64,000 nt of DNA from Sphagnum magellanicum (taxonomy: Eukaryota > Streptophyta > Sphagnopsida > Sphagnales > Sphagnaceae), in assembly GCA_021904315.1 (NCBI GenBank), contig CM038911.1, positions 19,565,390 to 19,629,389 of the forward strand, in the 5' to 3' direction. Position 1 is the stretch's first letter; each line of letters opens with the position of its first letter. Below are positions 51,885 to 61,889 of the stretch, piece after piece. Under the pieces are notes generated by a model. The model ran no database searches and was not told the origin of the DNA. It worked only from the letters and a program-made list of their open reading frames with translations. The position numbers and the translations under genes are program-made.

Positions 51885-52895
51885 GATTAAATTAGTGTTC
51901 GCGTTATGTACATTTCAAAGAGTACGTAAGTTACTAATAACCATGTAAAGGAGTTTAGGTCCATGCCTTTCCCTAGTAGAGCGTTATGCTCCAATCTAGT
52001 CACCTTGGTGTGATTAGTAGTGCCAATTTGGAACCCCATAGTCCTTTCTCTTTTTTTTGGGCTTAATTCATCCCAAGTGGTTGAAGCATGACGATATACT
52101 AGGCCTGGTCCATCTCCTTAAAAAGCATGTGCTCCTAGGAAGGAGACAAAGGTGGGCTAATCACTTTTTGGTTTTCCTATTGTGTTTACAAGAAACCAAG
52201 GAGGCTTCTCTTGCCTTATAACTAGTTGGTAAAAGCTCTGATCATCCAATATGTGAGAAACCTACAAGTTAGGGTCTCTAATGGTGTATCTCAGGGCCAA
52301 TTGCAGAATTGAAAGTGGTGCAAGGTTGGTCCACCAGTTACGTAGCCGGTGCACATAAAAACTGCATTGTGCCACATCAAGTAGGAGTGGCTCTCCAAGG
52401 TAATGCTTGAACATTGTGTAGTGCTCCTGGACCTTTTCCCTCTGGTCAAAATGAGAAGGGGTGTTTTCGATGACATAACCAAGCGTAGAAGAAATGGATT
52501 GAGCCTAGGTGATTAATCGTACCATGTCCATGAAAAGACCGAATCTTATGTCATTCAAGCCTTCTCCAAATCTAGTCGTTGAAAATCCTTAACACTCTCA
52601 ACCTGAAATGATGAGGTTCACGGGGCCAAGTAATTCCATATGTTTCTTTTGAATTAGTTATATGTCAAAGGGTAATAAAGTGAAACTTGCCTTCCATGCG
52701 GTGGTTGCAAACTGTTGTGGAAATTTGGTTGTGAGTTCGATCATTTTCAATGCCACCACTTGCCTTGCAATAGGATCAATGTTTACTTAAAAATACCTTT
52801 GAACCACCATCCCTAACTTTAGTAGGACTTCAAGACTTGTACCAATACCACCAAAGAGTTTTAGTAATGTAATCCCCTCTAGTTTAGGTGGTGTC
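51885..52895 (-). pseudogene. C5-cytosine DNA methyltransferase domain in gypsy polyprotein
   Basis: One continuous frame of about 335 codons with nine in-frame stops and no frameshift. Motif I: LLKLFGGIGTSLEVLLKLG (about 52868-52812), followed by NIDPIARQVVAL. Motif IV: E-C-(stop/Q)-G-F-S, catalytic Cys codon at 52594-52592. Motif VI: LGYVIENTPS (about 52483-52454). Motif VIII: AQCSFYVHRLRNWW (about 52372-52331). Motif IX/X region: SPKKREGTMGFQ (about 52062) and NALLGKGMDLNS (about 51987). The order I-IV-VI-VIII-X is the unpermuted one of DNMT1/2/3 and CMT, not the rearranged order of plant DRM; LG-VV-RY after motif I resembles DNMT3. The domain would transfer methyl groups from S-adenosylmethionine to cytosine in DNA. 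It lies between protease and RT. This copy cannot be active. Confidence 0.85.
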
Positions 52896-53362
52896 TAGGT
52901 GATTAGCTGACGAAGTACTAGTTTAATTGGTTCGCCATGGCTCTCCATGTTCTCAAAACTAGGCAGAGTTTCGACCAAGGGTTCGTGGGTTGCTTTGAAC
53001 CTCTGTAAAGCCTTTAGTCCGTGTTGAATGTCTGTAGGAACCACCTTCAAGCTTTCAATAGCTTAGGCATAAGTTGTCTCCTCTTCATTTCCCTTTATCC
53101 ACTCATGGTTAGCTTGTTGGATGTAGGAAATTGTGTGTGCTTCCTTGAGCATACAATGGTGAGCCATAGGATTACGGTTCCCATGTAAATCAAGGGGTAT
53201 GTATCCCAAGTGGTGGCCATTAGTCTCCTAATCCACTTGGTAGTACACATGCTCAAACTAATTGTCAATTAAGAAACCTAGTGGAAACAAGGCCTCTTGC
53301 CTAATGAATACATTATAATTGGTGGCATTGGTGACTAAACATTTGACCTGTAGGCAAAACTC
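52896..53362 (-). pseudogene. linker between protease and methyltransferase
   Basis: Polyprotein region in one main frame. It contains readable phrases HHLGYIPLDLHGNRNPMAHH, MLKEAHTISYIQQANHEW and VPTDIQHGLKALQRF. I recognise no catalytic domain. It probably completes the protease and forms a spacer before the methyltransferase. Confidence 0.55.
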
Positions 53363-53703
53363 CTAATCTATACCTTCATTGAAATTAAATGTAATCAAAT
53401 TCGAGCTCTCCTTAAGTACCTCCTTTACATTCCCACTAGCAATGCGAATTTGCCACATAGATTTTTGTAGTTTGGAGTCGATCATGCCCATTTTCTTAGT
53501 GAATTGAACTCCAAGAATCACAGGTTGGGCACTTGTATCAATAAGTACCACTCTAGGTGTATGTCCTCCCACTTGGATTGTTGATTCAGTATTGTCGACA
53601 ATGGCAACTCCGGTGGTGATGGAAGTTCTTTCATTAGGCACCACCTTCGAAAATGAGTGAGAGATTTTGTGAAGAGAACGCCTTTGCTGAGTAACAAATC
53701 CAC
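53363..53703 (-). pseudogene. gypsy aspartic protease
   Basis: The frame carries TIQVGGHTPRVVLIDTSAQP, with the catalytic triad Asp-Thr-Gly read as Asp-Thr-Ser (53539-53531; GGT to AGT is a single G-to-A change), followed by FTKKMGM and LQKSMWQIRIASG. The length and order fit a retropepsin that cuts the polyprotein. The Gly-to-Ser change would kill or weaken it. Confidence 0.7.
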
Positions 53704-54549
53704 AAGTGAGGTGTAATTAACTCCTTTCTAATATGTGAATGTAGAATCAAAGGTAGGAGAGCCCACTAATTTAGCCATGCTAAAACTAGTGACCAGATTA
53801 CGAACACCATTAACAACACGTGAGCCAATCGAGTGTCTCTCCAAGGTGTTGGATGGGACCCTTGTAGCATGTGGATCAAGGATTGGTAAAGGACCTGATG
53901 TAATGTTCAAGGTATCCCTTAATACTACAATTATGTCCCTGATGCTTAGCTTCAAATCTTAAAAACTAAACAACAATGTGTTCACAAGTTTTTGTGCCAC
54001 TTCACGCATTTGAAGTTGGCATTCCATAAGCTGATCAATGGAAAATTATGTGTTTTCCTAATGTACATGTACTCTTGGGACACGAGAATTTGATGCCCTA
54101 GCAACTTGTGATGTAGTAGTCTCCTCCCCCCTCGCCAATAAGGTGTGTTCTTCTTCTGTGTTGAGAGGACAAAAAGATTGTGGCATGATTGCTCGAGCTC
54201 CTATAGCCCTGGTAATAGGACTTGAACTAGATGTGAGTCCATCAGTCTGAATTACCTACCTAGTGATAGAAACTATAGGTGCCACACTAACCTCTTGTGC
54301 CGCGAAGTAGGAAGGGCAAAAAGAAGTGGCAAATTCTGGTGTGAGAGTAGAATTGTGTGCACTAGAAAAAACATACTCTCCAACCATGGCATCGTGTGAA
54401 AGGCCATAAAACAACCTAGGAGGTCCCTCTTGTGCTCTTGAACCCTGTACAAGTTGGGCATGACTAGCTGGTTGGGAAGATTTGTTTTTTAGATTAGTAA
54501 GTTGGGCTTTCAATGATTCGAGTTCATTTTATAGAGTTTGAACTTGAAC

Positions 54550-54892
54550 AACGTGGGTTGGAAGCACCTCCCTCTTGTGCTCCTTCTTCTTAGTATTTTT
54601 TCTGGAATTGCCCTTGGTGTAGAAAGCCTGAATGGAAGGTTGAGGTGCCTTGGCTTTTAGTTGAGGCGCAGCAAAAAATGCTAGGAAATTTTGTCCTAGT
54701 AATCGGAATTATTTCTGTTTTAGGAACTTGGTAAAATAAACAACTTCCTGATGTCCCTTTTTCCCACAATAATCACAAAAGAGATCCTCAAAAGGAATGT
54801 TACACTCATTAGCTTTGTGGGCAGGATTGCCATAGTAATTACAAAAAGTAGGATGGGTGAAGCTGAGTGCATCGCTTTAGCCTTTGAAGAAA
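54550..54892 (-). pseudogene. gag zinc-knuckle region
   Basis: Two CCHC-type knuckles in tandem: C-NYYGNPA-H-KANE-C (54843-54802; the second Cys is now Tyr) and CDYCGKKGHQEVVY (54776-54735; the last Cys is now Tyr). Each loss is a single G-to-A change on the coding strand. Basic sequence follows (KGNSRKNTKKKEHKRE). These domains bind the RNA genome. Solo LTR C separates them from the upstream gag. Confidence 0.7.
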
Positions 54893-54897
54893 AATGT

Positions 54898-55909
54898 TGA
54901 CGCACCCCCAACTCCTCAAGGGACTCAAATGTGAGCCCAAGTATAAAGCAGCAGAATAAGGAGGAGTTGGAGCACGCTCCCTAGCTCACAACCCTTTGAG
55001 GGGTAGAGGGGCGGGTTGGAGCTCCGGGATGGGACTAGGAAGAGTTGACAAGCTTTAGTCACTCACACGGGTCTGCACACAACCCACACAAAGTGGTTAG
55101 TGCAAAGTTGGAGCACCCTTGGTGCTAGGACGAGCCACGGGCAACACGAACACACAAGACTCACCACGGCCCGGACTTGGGGGAAGCCACCACCTTCCCC
55201 CTTATAGTATGCTCTGTGACTCTCCACGGAGCCCACATCCAAATGGCTATTTTTCCCGGGACTCCCGCGTGGGAGTCCCGAAATCGCGCCAAATGGGACT
55301 CCTGGGACTTTGGAGCCCCATAACTTTGCGAGCAGACCTCGGATCGCAATGTGGTCTGAAGCAAAGTTGTAGGTCTCGTCGAGACCTTTCCAACGGTATG
55401 TCGCACGTTCTCTACAGCCAAGTATTTTGGGTCGATTTCCGACTTTTAGTGGTCGGGAGTCAAAACTGGCAAACTCCCGGGAATTCGACTCCCGACCCTT
55501 CTTTTGGCCATAACTTGTGTTTTAGATGTCCAAATGAGCAATGCGAGCCCATTTTAGATATTTACGCTTCAAGAGCTTTCTCATGATATAAAGAACGCCA
55601 CAATCCATCGAGGTTTGACCCCTGCAATCGCTCTCTGAAGTTTTGGGAGTCCACCGGGACTCCCCTTCCCAAAGTGGGAGTTGCCTTGGGAGTGTGAGGG
55701 TTCACTCCCTCACACTTTCTAACACTTTCTCACACTCCCGGGAGTATGTGATGTGACTCCCGGGTTTCCTCTTGCCTTAACTCCCGGGCATCCTCTTGGC
55801 CCGCACTCTTACAATGCCTTTGCCTTGACTCCCGGGCTTCCTTCCTCTTGGCCCGCAACCTTGCAACCCCCTTAGCCTTGGTCGCGAGCCCAAAGTTAGG
55901 GTTGTGACA
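54898..55909 (-). mobile_element. solo LTR copy C inserted in gag
   Basis: 1012 bp on the minus strand, TGTCACAACC (right end) to GTGCGTCA (left end). Perfect 5-bp target duplication AATGT at 54893-54897 and 55910-55914. Longest and most CpG-rich member of the family, with an extra GC-rich segment rich in ACTCCCGGG after its start that A and B lack. The family hairpin is at about 55177-55202. Confidence 0.92.
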
Positions 55910-56101
55910 AATGTGATGATTTGGTTGGCGCGACTAGTGGAGGTTGAGGCCTTAAATGTGATGGAGGCTTCTTAGTATTGGCCTTATAGTGTGCATGAAC
56001 CAGTTCCAACTTTTCAAAAATGTTGTACACATCCAACAAAATGTACAAGTCTCCAAATTCTGTAAAAACTCGTTATAAAACCTACACATGGAATGTTGGA
56101 G
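55910..56101 (-). pseudogene. gag fragment between two solo LTRs
   Basis: A 192-bp island of the host element. In one frame it reads FGDLYILLDVYNIFEKLELV and HAHYKANTKKPPSHLRP, a natural continuation of gag. It is bounded by the target duplications of LTR C and LTR D, which proves that C and D are two separate insertions into the same gag gene. Confidence 0.75.
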
Positions 56102-57012
56102 TGACGCAACCCTAGCCTTGGGCTCGTGACCAAGGCAAGGGCTTGTAAGGTTGCAAGTCAAGAGTGAGCATGGGAGTCACATTTCATGATCCCGAGAGTG
56201 CAGAAGAGTGTGAGGGAATGAACCCTCACACTCCCAAGTGAACTCCCACTTTGGAAGTTGGAGTCCCAATGGACTCCTGGATCTTCAGAAAGCTATTGCA
56301 GGGGCCAATCAAATTGGATTGAAACATTCCTTATATCATTGGAAATATCTTGGAACTTAAATGTCTAAAATGGGCTCGCATAGCTCATTTGGACATCTAA
56401 TACACAAGTTATGGCCAAAAGAAGGGCCTAGAGTCAAATTGCCAATTTGACTCCCGACCACTAAAAGTCGGGAATCACCTCGATTTCCTTGCGTATAGGT
56501 GGCGTGCCACATACCGTTGGAAAGCTCTTGATGAGAGCTATAACTTTGCTTTAGACTACATCTCAATCCGATGTCTAATCGCAAAGTTATGGGGCTCTAA
56601 AGTTGCAAGACTCTCAACTTTAGTAATTTCGAGACTCCCACTTGGGAGTCCCGGGACAAAAAGCCATTTGGATGTGGGCCCCGTGGAGAGGCACAGAGTA
56701 TACCATAAGGGGGAGGGTGATGGCTTCCCCCAAGTCCAGGCCGTGGTGAGTCTAGTGTGTCCGTGTTGCCTATGATTTGTCCTAGCACCAAGGGTGCTCC
56801 AATTATGCACTAACCATTTTGTGTGGGTTGTGTGTAGGCCCGTGTGAGTGAGTGAAGCTTGTCAACTTTTCCTAGTCTCATCTCGGAACTCCAACCGGAG
56901 TCTCTACCCCTCAAAGTCTTGTGAGCTAAGGAGCGTGCCCCGATTCCGCCTTCTTTCATTATCTTCTACTTGGACTCACATTTGAGTCCTTCAAGGGGTT
57001 GGGAGTGTGTCA
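56102..57012 (+). mobile_element. solo LTR copy D inserted in gag
   Basis: 911 bp, TGACGCAACC to GTGTGTCA. The flanks are TGGAG (56097-56101) and CAGAG (57013-57017). These differ by two transitions and both derive from CGGAG by loss of one CpG, C-to-T on one side and G-to-A on the other. Same family as A-C. It shares with C the GGCTCGTGACCAAGGC-type start region. Hairpin GGGGGAGG...CTTCCCCC at about 56709-56731. Confidence 0.88.
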
Positions 57013-57017
57013 CAGAG

Positions 57018-57954
57018 TACCTTCCAACAAATAAAAATACCGATGGGCAGCTTCCAGGTCTATGATGCTCTAAGTATCCTCTTTAACCTTGAGAAGTTTC
57101 ATGTATAGCATCTTGAGGGTTTCATCCTTTTGCCGAAAGGGTTTAGGTGGCGAGTTACAAAATTCTTTCAAAACTTTTAACCGAAAATTCCAACTCAAGA
57201 ACTAGAAAAAATTCCCCCACTGGATTAGCAAAAGTTGCTGCATCAATGATGGGAGGAATGTTTGTGATAGTAGCAATGAGTTGTTGAGAAGAAAGGTTTA
57301 GTGAAGTAAGTACCAGATTTAAATTATTGGGCATAATCTCATGATGTGTAACGGTAGCTTATAGTGCAGCTTGAGAGGCGATAATGATGACTATGGCATA
57401 AGCTAGATTGGGGATTTGGGTGACACAAAAATCCTTGGAGATTGTTGTTCATAGACATCCAATGCCTCATAATGCACATAACGAGCTAATTGTTTGAATG
57501 CGAACACCTTGGTGTAATTAACGCCATACTTGACTTCCAATTCACAAACCATAGTTGAGAAAGTTGTTTTGAACTCCCTCAAAGAAATGGTACCTAGCCT
57601 TCCACTAAACTTTTTAATTATCCCAAAGGAACTATTGACCTCCATGGTGTATATGGGTGTAGAGGTAATGGCTTGCAACGGAATATATAGTGATGGTGTG
57701 AAAGTTGGTGCGACGGCAGGTGTACCCCATTGATTAACCCTTCCAAATGGACTTTGATGTACCATTGATGTAATGTATCCTAAACTTGAATTCTTGGTAG
57801 GAGTTGTACTGGATGATGGTGGTGTTGTAGACACTTGATGGTACCGTTATGAAGATCGTGAGTTCAAAGAAATCAGCTCAAATGATTGTGTGTTACTTTG
57901 TACTTGATACCTTAGCTCTAACTAAATAATAATGCTATCATCATTTGAGGACAT
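57018..57954 (-). pseudogene. gag N-terminal part of the DNMT element
   Basis: It starts at ATG 57954 (MSSNDDS). Two stops (TAG at about 57924 and TAA at about 57850) are followed by the frame TTPPSSSTTPTKNSSLGYIT, IKKFSGRLGTISLREFKTTF and FKQLARYVHYEALDVYE, typical of a gypsy gag with its predicted helical retrotransposon_gag region. Further down comes KPFRQKDETLKMLYMKLLKV and IIDLEAAHRYFYLLEG, which meets LTR D. A TAG lies just before IIDLEA. Confidence 0.7.
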
Positions 57955-57959
57955 GGTGT

Positions 57960-58480
57960 TGTCCCATGCCCCAAAATTTTGTAGCAATATAGAGCACTAG
58001 CTGTAAAGTTCTAACACAACCTATGCAATTAAATACAACCGTAATGGAAACTGAAATGTGAAATGCTTAAAAAAACGTACCTTAAGCAGCTTTCAATTTT
58101 TGTAATCACCAATGTTAAATGACAAAGTAGAGAAAGAAAGAATTATATATTTATGTATTAATAAAATTACATAAATGTATGTATTAGTACAAAAATAATG
58201 TAGATATACGTATTAATATGAAATACATAGATGTATGTATTAATTTTAAAAACCTATATATGATCTTGAAGAATATATACATATTGTTTGAAGAATACGA
58301 TATTGGATAGGTATGTACGTAATACTTATAATCGGAGAATGTGGCACGTCAATAGGGATGAATGGCAATGGATGGATGTCAGTGGACAAAAGGGGTTGAA
58401 TGGACGAAACTGAACAAATGGACATTGATGGACGTAAAATGGAAGTTGACGAACATTAAATGGAACTGTGATGGACAACA
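57960..58480. other. 5' flank of the DNMT element, AT-rich with short repeats
   Basis: This should hold the primer-binding site and 5' LTR of the minus-strand element, but I could not identify either. 58100-58260 has repeated TATGTATTAAT/ATAC(A)TA units with a period of about 40 bp. No gene. Confidence 0.4.
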
Positions 58481-58489
58481 AAAAAAATG

Positions 58490-58722
58490 GTAATGTTGAT
58501 GAAACTGCGACCAGACAGTGATGAATGGCAACGTTGATGAAACTACAACAAACGGTAACGTTGACAGAACTATAACAAACAACAAGATTGATGGAACTAT
58601 GACGAACGACAATGTTGACGGAACTACAATGAACGGCAACATTGACGAAACTATGACAAACAACAACATTGACGAAACTACGATGAATAACAACATTGAC
58701 GAAACTACAACCAGATGGCAAC
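58490..58722. repeat. 27-bp minisatellite, about eight units
   Basis: Units of the form CGTTGATGAAACTACAACA then AACGGTAA repeat every 27 bp from about 58494 to 58722. Because 27 is a multiple of three, frames in several phases stay open on both strands; on the plus strand it reads as a 9-residue repeat like NVDETTTNG. I regard these frames as by-products. Units differ mostly by C/T and A/G exchanges. Confidence 0.9.
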
Positions 58723-58766
58723 GGTGATAGTGATTGCAACGAACGGTAACTGCGACGAACGACAAG

Positions 58767-58990
58767 AACGATGAATGGCGACGGCGATTGTAATAGCTAA
58801 CAATGGACAACGACTCCGACAAACTACAATTATAACAAACAACGATGAATGGCGATGGCGATTGCAATGGCTAACAATGGACAACGACTCCGATAGACTA
58901 CAACTATAACAAACAACGACGAACGGCGATTGAGATTGTGATGGATGGCGACTATGATGGATAACAACCACGACGGACGGCGACTATAAT
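58767..58990. repeat. 74-bp tandem repeat next to the minisatellite
   Basis: Copies start at 58767, 58841 and 58915 (AACGATGAATGGCGA...). They share ATGGACAACGACTCCGA and ACTACAA-TATAACAAAC; the third is partial. They are built from the same ACGA/GGCGA vocabulary as the 27-bp array, so they likely arose from it. Confidence 0.85.
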
Positions 58991-60480
58991 GGATGATAAC
59001 TGCGACGGCGATGGTGCTACAAAGCGATGCACATCTGCGAGCTTTGCATTGATGGCATGCACAAAAGAAAAGAGAATTTTTTTTCTTTTACTTCATGTTT
59101 TTTTTAAAAAAATTATCTTCTTCGTTTCTTCAACAAATCTTGAAGCTTGTTGCTTTGATCATTCGTGTAGAGAGTCGGTAGAGATGGAAATAAATAAATG
59201 ATCTTTGAAAAAATGAAGAAAACCAAATGTTTACTGATCTGAAGTTCCTCTGGCAAATTTGCACGAGGAACTAGAGCAACAAAGAAGTTAAAGCACAAAA
59301 AAAGAAAAGGAGGAAAACTAATCTGGATGTAAATCAATGTGTAGATGCTCAATGGGTACTCAACATGCATGTGAGTGAAATCAAAAGCTTAGACTTGCAA
59401 AAGCTTGCAGTAGCAGCCACCATGGGTTTTTTCGGTGTCCCCTCTCCTTCGCTTACATTATTGCTAGTTATGGTTGTTGTTGTTCCTATTGTAGGTGTTG
59501 TATAAGAGCAAAAAAAAAAGAAGTAACAACAACTCAAGAACATAAGAAACCAATAAGCAAAAGAAACCTAAAAAACTCAAAATTAGGAAAAATCTATCAC
59601 TTTCAACATTAAGTGACAAAAAGAAGTTTTTCTAGAATTAAATTGAGTTGAAAAAAAGGAAAAAAAACATAATGTATGTAAATAGTGGTCATGTAATAGC
59701 CACCATGAACATCTAGAAATCCAATCTAACTATGAAATAAACTTTCCCTAACAAAAGAATTTTAAAAAAACTGCTAAGAGAAGGGAAGAGCTTGACCTTT
59801 TATACAACCGTCAACAAAACTAAAACCCTAAACAAGCCATAACCCTAAAACACCAAATAACGTACAGTAATCTAGTAATCTAATAACGTACATTAACTTT
59901 AAGAGGGTACATTAACTCTAGAGGCATAATTAACATGCCCCTAACCGACCGTCATGTATGAGATCATGCATATGGGCATGACAACTGGAACCCAACATAA
60001 ATTTGTTTCCTAACCGCTTACCATTCATTCTTCATGGTGCGCGCTGGTGGGTGCTGGTTCACTGTGGCCTTGCCGATCCTGCCTATCAGTGATCATGAGA
60101 TTGCCTATCTTTTAATATTTGTTGTACCGTCTTCTGCACCCACTGTTTAGACTTTTTTTTTTGTTCTTAATTCTGCAAAACCTGCCCCCTTTACCGATAG
60201 TGCGCCAGGTAGATTCTGCGACGTTCTCAAGGGTTCCCTCCTGTATTTTCAACGGTTCCCTATCAATTAACGCCATGGAGCGGGCCATTAGTGGCGCATT
60301 CTGCCGGGAGAGAAAAATATCTTAAAGACCCAAATTACTTAAAAGCTTTATCAGTACCAGGTTGAACCCACTCTCTTTCTCTGATTTCTGGAATCGTCAC
60401 ATTGACTTTGACCGTGCAATAAGTTACTGTTTCACAGCAGAAGGACACATTGTATTCAGCGGATGGAGCACGGCACCTTG
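58991..60480. other. spacer with R3 fragment, no gene
   Basis: No gene recognised. A fragment at 59999-60065 (ACCATTCATTCTTCATGGTGC, CTGGTGGGTGCTGGTTCACTGTGGCC) matches R3 ends at 47340-47372 and 39540-39590. Two teloboxes-like AAACCCTAAA strings occur near 59821-59850 without an adjacent gene. Confidence 0.4.
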
Positions 60481-60690
60481 GGCGAGTCAGCAAGTCAGCA
60501 CCCACGTTGGCACCATGGTAAAAATCCCAAAATCCATTTAAATTATTTCTAAATTGTACAAATATCCCATGCTTAGACTAAAATTTCAGGGTCTCTGAGT
60601 TCAAATCTAACATTTTCTGGGCTTAAATATGGCCACTAAGAGGCTTCGATCATCACTCAAAGAGGTGAAGGTACCAACATGGGTGCTGGT
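60480..60690 (+). repeat. dispersed repeat R1, copy 3 (5' part)
   Basis: It aligns with 42690-42890, ending at the shared AAGGTACC. The copy keeps more CpG than the 42.7-kb one. It runs into a GGGTGCTGGTTCACC-GGCC motif (about 60680-60702) that also marks R3 ends. Confidence 0.55.
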
Positions 60691-61109
60691 TCACCCTGGC
60701 CCAAGCACTGCAATCAGAGAGGAGTGTTTCCCAGTGATTGTCCAGATGGAGGAGTGCAATCATCGTTACAAAAGGACGACTGCACATCCATATTATTTCT
60801 ATGAAATGAAGGTAGTTGGTTTCGTGGAAATCTCCAAATAGCTTCAAGTTTCCTTATCGACAAACCGCGTGCACCATTGCACAACACGAGGAAACACATC
60901 TGCCTCCCTCTTCAGTCAAGTTAGAATCTAGATTGGAGACTGCACTCACACCCAAATTGTCATCCGTTCTCATGTTTATAGATCTGGGCTTGCCCTCAAG
61001 CTGCTCGCTGGTGTAACGGTTTTGCACATGCCAAATCGTATTCTGGACTGGCTTGCTGATGATCGCTTTCACTTTACACGAATTTTTTGTATGTGCAATT
61101 CAGCCTGCT

Positions 61110-61290
61110 TTAATGGCAAGGTCGGTCCACTTCCTACTGTTAGCAAGAAGTAAACGTTAGTCGAGAAAGCTGGTTCAAGGAGGCGAAAGGAAGAACCAAC
61201 GAAACTCTCCCAGGTATCTGTTTCCCACCGGCATGCCTTTTAATCCCCAAACTCGGTCGGTCCACTTCCTATTGTTGCCAAGAACCAGTG
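61110..61290. repeat. short duplicated GGTCGGTCCACTTCCTA block
   Basis: GGTCGGTCCACTTCCTACTGTT at about 61121 (in two parts) and GGTCGGTCCACTTCCTATTGTT at about 61254 are near-identical, followed by GCAAGAA in both. Roughly 133 bp apart. Meaning unknown. Confidence 0.7.
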
Positions 61291-61450
61291 CTCACTATGA
61301 AATCTGTTGCCCGTGATTGTTTGCAGAAGCTTCTTTTCATGAAAACGTTTCGTGACCTCTACTGTGTTGAGCAGAGGCAGCTTATGCATGGTGTGATGTT
61401 GTAGAGCAATATCATTGTGATATTATTTTTTTTGCAGCAGTTGTTGGAAA

Positions 61451-61741
61451 ATGGAACCGGACCCTAGGGATGAAGAGCTGGGCATGAAGAGCCTGCCTTC
61501 TAGCTGCAAGGACGCTTGGGGGAAACAGATTCCACCAGAGCCTCCCCCATTCAACATGATCAGCTGGATTGGCGAAAGATCTCATCAGTCAGAGATAACC
61601 ATGGTCGAACAAGAACCGAAAGGAGGGGAGAACGTCAATGATCCCTCGACAATCCTTGATAACCCGAGTTCTATTGAGGCACCCATCTCTTCGGAGCAAG
61701 AGCATCAGCTGATATTGCTTGAACCTGACCCAATACGAGAG
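61451..61741 (+). CDS. unrecognised exon-like block 1 (SEITM module)
   Basis: An open block from a possible start ATG at 61451 to a clean donor GAG|GTAACC at 61741. The acceptor TTTTTTTTGCAG lies just upstream (about 61427-61438). It encodes an acidic, Pro/Ser-rich sequence: MEPDPRDEELGMKSLPSSCK, then FNMISWIGERSHQSEITMVE, then LLEPDPIRE. It shares the module SHQSEITM...EPDPIRE with the block at 63256-63521. I do not recognise a family. The gene may continue past the right edge of the window. Confidence 0.4.
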
Positions 61742-61889
61742 GTAACCTTTGATCGCCTTTTAGTGCTGTCTTCTCTTGCTAAGACCTCCTTGTTTGGTTC
61801 ATTTCGGTGTTTCCTGCACTTTGTGTCCCCCCTTTCTTCGTGGCTTCGTCTGTAACTTCCATCGTTTTCGTGAGGTTCTTGTTACTGTG

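Larger units (their letters stand above)
47763..57954 (-). mobile_element. Ty3/gypsy element encoding a DNA methyltransferase and PHD finger
   Basis: Minus-strand polyprotein of about 10.1 kb, or about 7.4 kb (some 2,460 codons) once three nested solo LTRs are removed. Order from N to C: gag (ATG at 57954), two zinc knuckles, protease, C5-cytosine methyltransferase, reverse transcriptase, RNase H, integrase, linker, PHD finger, stop at 47819. Protease before RT before integrase, with integrase last among the enzymes, is Ty3/gypsy order; the methyltransferase between protease and RT and the terminal PHD finger are additions. A run of ten Gs on the coding strand (47777-47768) about 40 bp after the stop is a likely polypurine tract. 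The 5' LTR and primer-binding site were not identified. Many stops (TAG, TAA, TGA) interrupt it, but reading frames persist over long stretches, so this copy is a fossil damaged mainly by point changes. Confidence 0.85.

Noticed and set aside
58326-58971. Ser/Val-rich frames of 88-162 codons on the minus strand
   Set aside because: They are by-products of the 27-bp and 74-bp tandem repeats.
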